Assembly: GCA_018907035.1 (NCBI GenBank)
Contig: JACCIC010000296.1
Span: 62,001 to 126,000, forward strand
Direction of reading: 5' to 3'
Source: Sycobia sp. Sy_11
Lineage: Eukaryota; Arthropoda; Insecta; Hymenoptera; Epichrysomallidae
DNA length: 64,000 nucleotides
Both the position numbers and the translations under genes were made by a program. The notes under the pieces are model-generated. The model saw nothing but the letters and a program-made list of their open reading frames with translations, had not been told where the DNA came from and did not search any database. Positions within the stretch are counted from its first letter, which is position 1; each line of letters starts with the position of its first letter. Shown here piece by piece: positions 54,906 to 64,000 of this stretch.

Positions 54906-57900
54906 TGCAGTAATGGCAGAAGAGTGGAAAAAGTCTGAATACATAGCAAAAGTTTTGCAGTCTTCATATGGCTTTTCAATTTGGCAGAGATAATCACCTT
55001 ATGGAGGATCGCAGATTCTATACGAAAAATCAAAAGCAGTATTCAGGAGATAATAATACTTGACAGTTGCACTTAAAAGAGGTATCTTGAATATTACCAG
55101 CAAGGAAGGATTAAAGGTGTTCTGGAGGACGTCTATGTTGTTCGGAGGTGCTGCAAAATTTACTATCTGTCAGCAAGATGCAAAAAGCACAGATGAGTAT
55201 TCACTTCAATCCAAATAGGGTTGAAGTTACTAAAAATGAAAACATAATTTTTGTCGGTAAGTCCATAAATAATTTGATTCATATAGAATTAATTATTAAT
55301 AAATTGTATAATAAAAAGTTTCTAATGCGATAAACAGTAATTATGGCATCAAAGACTTGGATATATGGGCAAATCGAAATTTATTGAAATGAAAAATAAT
55401 AAGATGGTCGATGGTATTAAATTCATTGATAATATTCTACTAAATTATTATATTTGAAAAGCTTGTATTTTTGGCAAACAAACAAGATTATCTTTTTAGA
55501 AAAACAAAAATAAAAATCATATAAAAAGACCACTTTTTATTATTCATTTAGATGTTTGCGGACCAATCACTCCTTCGACCATAGATGCTAAAAATTGTTT
55601 TGTATTGTTTGCAGATGAATTTACGCACTATTGCGTTACATATTTAATATCATTCAAATCAGATGTATTTTCGGTTTTCTAAGACTTTATAAAAAAAATT
55701 CAAACTCATTTTAATTTCAAATTAGTAAATTTATATTGTGATAATGGTAGACAGTATTTATCGAATAAAATGAAGGTCTATTGCAAAGATAATGGAAACA
55801 GCTATCATTTAACAGTTCCTCATACTCTATTATTAAATGGAGAAAGAATGATTAGAACAATTTCTGAAAAAGTACTACCTTGATAAGTGGGGTAAACTGA
55901 ACAAAGTATTTTGGTGAGAAGCAGTTTTAACTGCTACGTATTTAAAAAATGGAATCCCTAATAATTCTTTAAACAGTATAAATACCATATGATTTACGGC
56001 ATGGTAAAAAGCCTCAAATAAAATATTTAAAAGTTTTCGGTAGTATAATAAATTTGCATAATAAAATAAGAAAAACAAAATTTAAAATTTTTAAGATAAA
56101 TCTTGGAAAGGTATTTTAGTTGGTTACATTTTAATTTCCTATAAAATATGGGATGTAGAATCAGAAAAAATTATTGTAGCAAGGGATGTGATAGCTGATG
56201 AAATAAATTTTTGAATTACAGACCAGAAATGAGGCTTGAGGGAAATGTAATAAAAAATTCCAAGAAAACTGATGAACGTGATTTTCGTAACAAATCAGTA
56301 GAGCCTCAGAAATCTGATAATGGAAAATCAGAAAAATTTCTTGAAGGAATTGTAATATTAAATTCCAAGAAAACTGATAAACGTGATGTTCGTAATAAAT
56401 CAGTAGAGCCTAAAAAATCTGATAATGAAAAATCAGAAAAATTTCTGGAAAACCAATCTGAGAAAAATGAATCAGATGAACCAGATTCGAAAATAGACAG
56501 AAATTCAAATAAAAATTTGAACAAGTCTAATAAATCTATAATAGAAATAGGTAATTCCAATCAGTCAGAATTTCAAAATAATAGATATAATACAAAGAAA
56601 GTAATTACAAATCTAAGAAGGAGTGATACAGTCAATGATAAATTAAGAATTTCTTAAGGAGAAATAAATTACGTTTTGTGTGCACAATCAGTAAATTGTA
56701 AAATTCCCAATCATTTCAAGGATTTTCAAAATAATATCCATATATACAAATGGGAACAAACAATTAAAGATTAATTAAATTCACATTTGTTGAATAAAAC
56801 TTGGACACTAGTATCCAAGCTACAAAACAAAAATATTATAGATTGCAAATCGGTATTCACTATTAAAAATGATGAACATGGAAATCCATCTAAATATAAA
56901 GCGCGTCTTATTGCTCATGGTTTTAATCAAAAATATTTATTTGATTATAAGGAGACATTTGCTCTTGTAGCAAAAATGACAAATTTTAGATTAATTATAG
57001 TGTTTGCAAATCAATATAATTTATATATAATTCACCATATGAAGGTAAAAACTGCATTTTTAAATGGTTCATTACAGGAGGAAATTTACATGAAAAATTC
57101 TTGAATGAATTAAATACGAAACAAATCAAGTTTGTAAATTAAATAAAGTTATATATGGATTGAAACAAGCAGTAACATGTTGGTTTGAAACTTTTGATAA
57201 AACATTAGTAGACGGTTTATAAACATTATAAACATTTAAACATTAGTAGATGTTTTTAAAAATTCATTAGTTGATCGTTGTATATATATTTTAAATAAAG
57301 GATAAATATCTAAGAATATATATGTTGTACTCTACGTTGATGACTTAGTAATCGTTACAACCGATATTCACACAATGAATAATTTTAAAAATTATTTAAT
57401 GAATAAATTCAGAATGATAGATTTAAAAGAAACTATTTCTTGGAATAAAAATTATCATATGATGTAATTACGATGTACTATAATAAAAGAATGAAATAAT
57501 GAAATAATGATGTACTTATTCTTAATTAGAGTTCATGTATAAAAACGATTTTAAATAAATTTAACACGAGTGATTGTGATGCTGTAAGCACGCCTCTTGA
57601 AAATAATATAAATTATATTGATATAAATTCAGATAACAACTACAACGCCCCTTGCAAAATTCTTATCGGATGCTTAATATATGTAATGGTGTACGCGGCC
57701 AGATTCGAGTACAACAATAAATATTCTAAGTAGATATTCAAATAAAAATAATACAGAACTATGGAAATACCTAAAAAGAGTTTTAAGATATTTGACTAGT
57801 TCGATGATTTTAAAATTAACTTATACAAAAGGCAACAGCGAAAATATTTTAACTGGTTATGTTGATTCTGATTGGGCTGGTCATAAATGTACTGACAGAA

Positions 57901-58368
57901 AAAGTACTACAGGCTACTTATTTAAGTTATTTGAAAAATGCACAATTTGCTGGATTACTAAGAGACAAGCATCTGTAGCAGCTTCTTCAACAGAAACAGA
58001 ATATATAGCTTTACTTGAAGGTGTTAAAGAAGCATTATGGCTAAAGTCTTTAATAAATAGTGTAGAAATTCAAATCATGAAACCGATTATCATTTATGAA
58101 GACAATAACGGTTGTATAAGTATAGCGAATAACCCAAATAATCATAGGCGATAAAAACTTATAAATATTAAATATCATTTCTCGAGAGAGCAAATAAAGG
58201 AAAATCTAATTGAATATTAATACATATTAATTTAATACAATATTATATATAAATACAATATTAAAAAATATTTCCACAGCGGAGCAGATTGCTGATGTAC
58301 TAACAAAGCCATTGCCAACTGGGAAATTTCTTGAACTCAAAAAAGGAATGAGCATGGATAAAGAATAA
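54906..58368 (+). pseudogene. Copia gag-pol polyprotein relic
   Basis: Traceable parts: NLLSVSKMQKAQMSIHF at the protease/integrase junction (55148 onward); integrase with HLDVCGPITPST and YCDNG (55540-55860), where one catalytic context remains; and an acidic linker with a duplicated 35-residue module (56235-56444). Reverse transcriptase reads TIKNDEHGNPSKYKARLIAHG (56850 onward) and VLYVDDLVIV (about 57330), and RNase H GYVDSDWAG, ASSTETEYIAL and EDNNGCI (57850-58120), then ADVLTKPLP before the stop at 58366-58368. Many stops and frameshifts separate these. Typical Copia pol order, no intact enzyme. Confidence 0.85.
56235..56444 (+). repeat. Tandem duplication of 105 bases in the Copia linker
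   Basis: LEGNVIKNSKKTDERDF.. and LEGIVILNSKKTDKRDV.. repeat with about eight amino acid changes over 35 residues. Confidence 0.8.
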
Positions 58369-58617
58369 AATATAATTCATATTGTTTTCATAAATATATT
58401 TTATATTAGTAATAGAAACGGTTTGAATAGGTTTTGCTAGGTTTCCCTATTCCTTGCAACAAATGTTGGACCGTGTGTAATTTCCCAGGACAAACGAGGA
58501 AAGAATATAGACTGAAAGGAACTATCGTATATCTAATATTAGGTTTTATTTTATTATATATTTTATATAATTTTATTATATATAATTTTATTTACTCAAG
58601 AAATTTTTTAGGGGGCG

Positions 58618-58922
58618 TATTAGATTATTTTAGCCTTCTATAAATAATAAAGCAAAAAATACTTGAAACTAAATATTGGACGGTATTGTAAAAGGATGTA
58701 AACATGTGTCCACTGGGTCTTATTACAATCTGTGTCTTCGCTGCCCTTCGCGGCAAATGATTTATGAGTTTATTGTTTAGATGCCTGATGTTTTTTATAG
58801 GTTTTAAGCTTCTCACAAAGGCTTGCAGAATTTTCAATTTCGAGTACTGTAGTTAGTCTTGTGTCGTCCTTTCGTTTGAACAGACGTCTTTTCTTTCCTC
58901 TTTTGAAATAAAGTTTATGTTA
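58618..58922 (+). repeat. Copia 3-prime LTR
   Basis: Starts TATTAGATTATTTTAGCC (TG mutated to TA) directly after the polypurine tract. Confidence 0.85.
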
Positions 58923-59629
58923 AAAGATTATTTCGTGTATCTTTATTTTAATATTCCAGTTACTATATTTAATAAAAATTCAAAAATTGGTTCTCAGGCA
59001 GTCAATCAGAAAGTTATCCTCTGATTCGCAGTCTAAAGCCTTAGCCACTAATGTACTATGTATAGTTCGTGATATAGCTAAACTTTCTTCGGAATCATGG
59101 GTAACAATAATTGTTAATCTTATAAGCTTCAATGTTATGCTGTCTTTTAACTTTCTCTATCAATTTATTGTGGGCATTACAATTCTATTTTTTTAAAGAT
59201 TGTATAAATGAATGAGTTTTTGAATAATTTTATTGATTATTATTATATGAATAAAATTTTTAAAATAATACATATATATACTCAGTCGTTCATTACAAAT
59301 ACCATACAAAAATGTTGCGATACGAAGAATTTAATCACGAAAAAAATGAAGGAATCGTATCTTTTATTTTCAACAGAATATATCAAATAACTATTGTAAA
59401 TTTTACTAATGTTAATTGTAAAATTTTTCTACTTTTACTATTACACATACTTTATTTATTACATATTTTTTATGAAAATATTATTTCCCGATGCTAAATG
59501 GTAAATAAGAAAAATTGTTTTTTTACTGAGATAAGATTATCGGTTTATATTAAAATTTTCTAAGCTCAGGATGGACATTCTAGATTCTATATATTCTTGC
59601 AGAATTTTTTAGAAATTAATGTACTTGTG

Positions 59630-59633
<4 letters not shown>
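58923..59633. other. AT-rich spacer with a degenerate tRNA-like module
   Basis: 59000-59070 on the minus strand reads ATTAGTGGCTAAGGC and TAGACTGCGAATCAGAGG, like a tRNA D arm and anticodon arm, as in the modules at 32.64 and 34.43 kb, but without a B box. 59510-59620 is the partner of 54435-54548. No gene. Confidence 0.45.
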
Positions 59634-59692
<59 letters not shown>

Positions 59693-59972
59693 TATATTAA
59701 GGAATAATTTGTAATTATCATTACTATATTAGTAATATACATCGCCTTGAATATTAATTTATGTAATCAGAAAAGTTATTAAAAATGACAAAAATGCATT
59801 ACAACATTGCCATATGTACGTACTGGCAACTTATTGTCCAACTTTCAGATGCTACATTTAACTCGCAACTACTCACGACAAAGCAATCAATGAAATATGT
59901 TCCTGCAATAAGAAGCTTTGATAACGAACGATGTTTCGTGTATAACATCGAGCGTTTCATATATGTAGTATA

Positions 59973-60011
<39 letters not shown>
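59634..60011 (+). repeat. TA-bounded repeat unit, copy 2
   Basis: (TA)n at 59634-59697, 270 bases matching the inverse of 39158-39420 at about 98%, then (TA)n at 59969-60011. Confidence 0.8.
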
Positions 60012-60014
<3 letters not shown>

Positions 60015-61130
60015 TATGTATGATAAGAAGTTATTTGTATAATTTTCATCGTGGATTCGTTCCTGGAATGTCGGTAGTGCAGAACATTGATTTTAGTTCG
60101 CCCACATGACGCAAAATTTTTCTCTATGAGGCACAAAGATCGTTTCGGATTTCCGGTAAACGTGAGGAGCACTCTTAAGAGTGCTACATACCCCGATCGA
60201 AACGCCACGCTGAACTACCAGAACGGTAGTGAATTTACTTCAACGTCTCATTCCTTCAATTTTGATTGTAGAAAGTTAAAAAAAAAATTGTATAAATTTT
60301 TAGATGTACCTACAAGTGGCGAAATTTTCTTAGATTTAATAACATTTCTCTAAGTAGGTTAAAAAAAATAAAGAAATTTCGTACAAATTTATCTTCTGCT
60401 TCACGTGGTGCTAGTGTTTTTAAAGAAAGTATTTATTATAAATTTTCTATGCCATTTACATACATAATTCAATATTCGCCAGTTGTAGGGTAAAATAATA
60501 AATCAAATGAAATTTGTTTCACCGTTCTACGTATTGTATAAACAAAATGAGACGTCGAAATAAATTTATAATGCACGAAATCCCCTGCAACTGTGAATCA
60601 CTATTATTGTAGAGAAAAAAGAGAGAAATTTAGTTTTGGCATATTCAAAGAAATATCGCAACAAACAATAGTTAGTATCGTACATATATTATCGAAATAA
60701 AAAGAACCCAAATGCTTATTGTAATATTTTAAATTCATATTTTACGTAAGTAATTTAAAAGAAAATTAGGCGGCACAACTAAATATTTATAGACAATATT
60801 TTACCTTATGCATTTTACTTTAGTTTTTATATATAAAAAAGATTTTATTTTGCAAAAAAACATCAAGCGTGTAAGTTCGCATTCATGTATATATACTCGT
60901 ACAATATAAAGCGATCCATGAGTGAATCGAGCCTTTCTGCGTGCACTTTCTTATCTAAGTCTCATCTATTAGCTGTAGTACATCCGAGTGAGAGAGAAGA
61001 AAACTAAGATGTTCGCTAAATCTTGTTTTATTGCTTTTACTCTCTGCTCCAACAAACTCGATTTATTATATGCTTTATATTTGTGTCGTGAAGGCCCTTG
61101 GGTAAAAGCAGACATGAATAGAGATTGCCT
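60012..61130. other. Unassigned spacer with a GC-richer patch and palindrome
   Basis: 60050-60260 is CpG-containing and open on both strands (plus strand DAKFFSMRHKDRFGFP). A perfect 18-base palindrome AGCACTCTTAAGAGTGCT lies at 60168-60185. No gene identified. Confidence 0.4.
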
Positions 61131-61144
61131 GAAGGGGACATAGG

Positions 61145-63922
61145 CGCATCTGGTGTGATTGATGGGATCCTCTCTGGTCTTATTGGCTTATTGATGGTGT
61201 TCATCGAGTACTCACGTTGTGTTCTAAAACGAGGGCAGCTCACTAATATGTGCTCTGCATCCTCAACCAACGTCGGACAGATGGGGCAGAAATCATTATT
61301 ATCCACGTCAAAACGGTGGAAATAAAACCTAAAACAACCATGTCCAGTCAGCAACTGGGTTAGGTGGAAATCTAGTTCCCTATGTTTCCTGTTGATCCAT
61401 CTTTGTATGTCTGGAAGGATACGATAAGTCCATCGGCCTTTGTTGGAATCGTTCCATCGTTTTTGCCATATTTCTATAGAACGATGACGTTCCACGTTTT
61501 TAGCACCTTGTAGAGAATCCACTATGGTCTTACATATGTTGTGCAGCCTAGTCAGTTCATCTACAGCTAAATCGACAGGAAGAATTCCCGCAAGTACCTC
61601 AGCAGTGTCGGTGAATACTGTCCTGTAACCACTAATAATACGTATACAGGAGCGGCGACGGATCGCAATGGTCAGCTCACAATACGATTTAATTCCACAT
61701 GCATGATGCCAGATTGGCGCTGCATACATGATGACAGAATTAACAACATAAGCTAATAACTACCTCTGGAGTGGGTGTTGGCCACCAATGTTAGGCATGA
61801 GCCGACACAAGGCGACTACAACTCGTTGCCCTTTTTCACCAGATATCTTTAGATACTCTGTGAAGTTTAACCTGCCATCTAGCTGTACACCCAAGTATCG
61901 TAAAGATGGCGCAGAACTAATACATCTACTGACGTTGCTGATTGCCTCATTGGCATTTTCAGTGAGTTCTGCAAGGGTCTTAGCCATCACTTCTAGTGCG
62001 ATATCGTCGGCGTAGCCTACTGTTATTGAACCAGGCGGTTGTGGAATCCTCAACACGCCATCATACATAATATTCCACAATATAGGTCCCATAACCGAGT
62101 CCTGGGGGACTCCCGCGGTAACCTTATGCGATACAATGCCTTCGTCCGTTCGGTATAATATTAACCTATTCTCAAAGTAGTTGGCTACAACATTCTGTAG
62201 ATAACCAGGTACTCCGAACTCTTTAATGAAAATTCATAATAGAAGACCAGCGCGCTGAGTTGAAGGCATTCTTGACATCTAGAGTGACAATGACACAATA
62301 CTGTTTAGCGCCACCTTTCCATCTCTTACGACTGACTGCATTTCTGACGGTACACACTACCAGTTTAATAGCATCGACTGTTGATTTTGATTTCCGAAAT
62401 CCAAATTGGCGTGAGGATAAGCCGTGCAATCCTTCAGTGAATGCTTCCAGTTGGCTAAATATTATTTTTTCAAATATTTTACCTACCGAATCGAGCATAG
62501 ACAATGACCTGTATGATGACTGATCATCAAGTGGCTTATTGCCCTTAAGTAACAGAACTAACCTTTGTGTTTTCCAGCAATCAGGAAAAATACCCTCAAG
62601 AAGACAAGCATTACATACTTTTAGAAATATAGATGGGTCCTGTATCGCCAACTTAATTGCAGCATTAGGGATACCATCAGGGCCAGGGGCAGCACTGTCT
62701 TTAATCTTAGCGTAGGCATTATGTAGCCGCATTTCTGTTATAGGAGGTATATCGTCAGAATGTTGCGTGCGCAGTACAATCCCTTGGGTGTCATTGGGAA
62801 AGGTAGCGGAAACAATCTTATCAATCAATACCGTGCTAGTGGGTTGCATTGATGCCCTATTCAATCGTGCCATGACTGTTTTGTATGGTCGTCCCCATAA
62901 GTCATTGTTGGCCTCTGCGCACAGTTTAAGCTAGCATCGACGCTTGCTGGCCCTAATGGCCTTGACAAGCGCTCTGTGTGCTTCATTAAATAAACTATTA
63001 AACGTATCACGATGGATGCGGGCACTTTGGGCAGGTATACGTGCGCGATGACATTGCTTGCGCAATTCTGCAATTTCATTTGTCCACCAGTAGACAGATT
63101 GACGATGTTTAAATCCGCTCGTAGTCCTAGTTATCGACGCATCACATGCTTCAGAGATATGCTTCTTGAGTGCATTTGCCAGATGGCCTGGTGCACCATA
63201 TTCTAAACGCTCTTCTGATATGATAGTGGCGAACGCTTCACGGTCTAGCAATCTTATGTTCCATTTCCGTGTGGACATCCACTCATTGCACTTGTTCTTC
63301 ACCTTCTTCTCTGGAATCTCGTACAAGATCGCCCTGTGAGCACTGTGAGTGTAAAGGTTGCTTACTCTCCAATTAAGGATCCGCTGAATCAGGTCATCAC
63401 TGGCGAATGTTACATCAATGACTGATTGTTTATTTCCCCTAATGAAAGTGGATTCAAATCCCTTATCAACCACGTGAAGTTGAAGAGAATTAAGGCCATC
63501 AAGCAGCATAATACCTCTGTTATTTGTTGAAGCACTTTCCCAGCTGTGGACCACGCGTTAAAATCGCCAGCGTTTAATAATGGTTTCTTATCCATGGCCT
63601 CATCAACTAATTTAGATAGAAGAACTTTAAACTGCTCGTCCATCAAGTAATGAGTAGCACATCCACTAAAGACGTATATTTCTTGTATTTTAGCCCTGGA
63701 TATCAATTCGCTCCGATGACTAGATTGCTTTAGTACCTGCCTCTTTTGATCAATCCAGAGGGCCGCTCTATTGCTTGTATCACTTATCCAGCGCTGTGGT
63801 CTGTCCCTATCACAATATGGTACGGAGATTACAGCAATGTTTATTCTTAGCTCCTTTATTGTCTGTTTCAGCAGGTCATGGGCCGTTACGCAATGGTTAG
63901 TATTCAGTTGGAGTATTCTCAC
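61145..63922 (-). pseudogene. R1-like ORF2 (endonuclease/reverse transcriptase), copy D
   Basis: Opens RILQLNTNHC from GTG like copy C. Endonuclease GDFNAW is followed by the same frameshift as copy C. VYWWTNEIAEL is intact here, unlike copy C. RT motifs are APGPDGIPN, FGFRKSKST, LDVKNAFNS, then the same NFH-stop and frameshift as copy C (about 62223), and YADD at 62003-62014. A deletion of about 110 bases relative to copy C joins NVSR to CISSAPSLRY (about 61925). A private TAG replaces a Lys codon near 61757. The C-terminal zinc knuckle CPICPTLVEDAEHILVSC is intact. The last part after RIPSIT is non-homologous. Confidence 0.85.
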
Positions 63923-64000
63923 GTTTTATGTCTGTTTAAAAACTCCAGAGTGATCGGGCGCTTGTAGCTGTATGCTGGATGGTTAATCTCCTTTTTTTCC
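61145..64000 (-). mobile_element. R1-clade retrotransposon, copy D (same family as copy C), runs off the right edge
   Basis: Nearly the same sequence as copy C (about 96-98% by eye) in opposite orientation. The left end breaks off within the last codons of ORF2, near RIPSIT, and is replaced by unrelated DNA, so the 3-prime UTR is missing. ORF1 begins to be visible only at the last 50 bases. Confidence 0.85.

Larger units (their letters stand above)
54550..58922 (+). mobile_element. Ty1/Copia LTR retrotransposon, degenerate
   Basis: LTRs 54550-54856 and 58618-58922 flank a decayed gag-pol. A polypurine tract TTAGGGGGCG (58608-58617) precedes the right LTR. Order integrase, RT, RNase H is that of Copia. 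LTRs differ at about 25 of 306 positions by eye, so this insertion is much older than the LTR element at 0.7-2.1 kb. The usual LTR end CA and a target duplication are not clear. Confidence 0.85.

Noticed and set aside
1..64000. CRISPR arrays, bacterial operons, rRNA genes
   Set aside because: None seen; repeats are microsatellites, minisatellites and transposon copies of a eukaryotic genome.

Overview
This looks like an AT-rich insect genomic contig, probably an ant or another hymenopteran (inference). No bacterial gene organisation is present. The window is almost entirely a graveyard of nested transposable elements and microsatellites, mostly (TA)n. I see no confidently recognisable host gene. 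Two weak candidates are a short exon-like reading frame at 41.13-41.33 kb and a GC-rich island with an open frame at 49.36-50.05 kb.

Layout. About 0.2-9.35 kb is a decayed Polinton/Maverick-type element. On the plus strand it has a packaging-ATPase C-terminal part, a coiled-coil protein, and a coil/collagen-like segment fused to a DDE integrase with chromodomain. On the minus strand it has a small protein, an acidic modular protein and a protein-primed family B DNA polymerase. The ATPase is split by an internally deleted LTR retrotransposon with a 5-bp target duplication. The polymerase keeps a recognisable spliceosomal intron.

From 10.2 to 19.4 kb two related R1-clade non-LTR retrotransposons lie tail to tail. 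They are followed by a mariner relic (19.7-20.6 kb) and a third R1-clade element (21.8-26.3 kb) that sits inside an (AC)n tract. A deleted mariner copy with good terminal inverted repeats lies at 26.39-27.17 kb.

From 27.17 to 39.12 kb the AT-rich DNA is a large nested set of inverted repeats, with matching ends, internal arms, tRNA-derived modules and a solo LTR with a 4-bp target duplication. The opposite arm still shows the empty site for that solo LTR.

From 39.1 to 49 kb come a (TA)n-bounded repeat unit, a minus-strand mariner relic, AT-rich spacer, a tRNA-derived SINE, a 60-bp minisatellite and a Gypsy-type gag/protease fragment with a probable LTR. The GC-rich island follows, then a foldback element at 51.90-52.24 kb. 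A degraded Ty1/Copia element with both LTRs occupies 54.55-58.92 kb. A second copy of the AC-targeting R1 family runs on the minus strand from 61.15 kb off the right edge.

The genes do not form a pathway. Each belongs to a selfish element and nearly all carry stops, frameshifts or deletions. The most informative signals are structural: target duplications, an empty site in an inverted arm, frameshifts shared by two copies of one family, and inverted arms at several scales. All identity values are by-eye estimates. Family names rest on motifs read directly in the translations and were not checked by database search.
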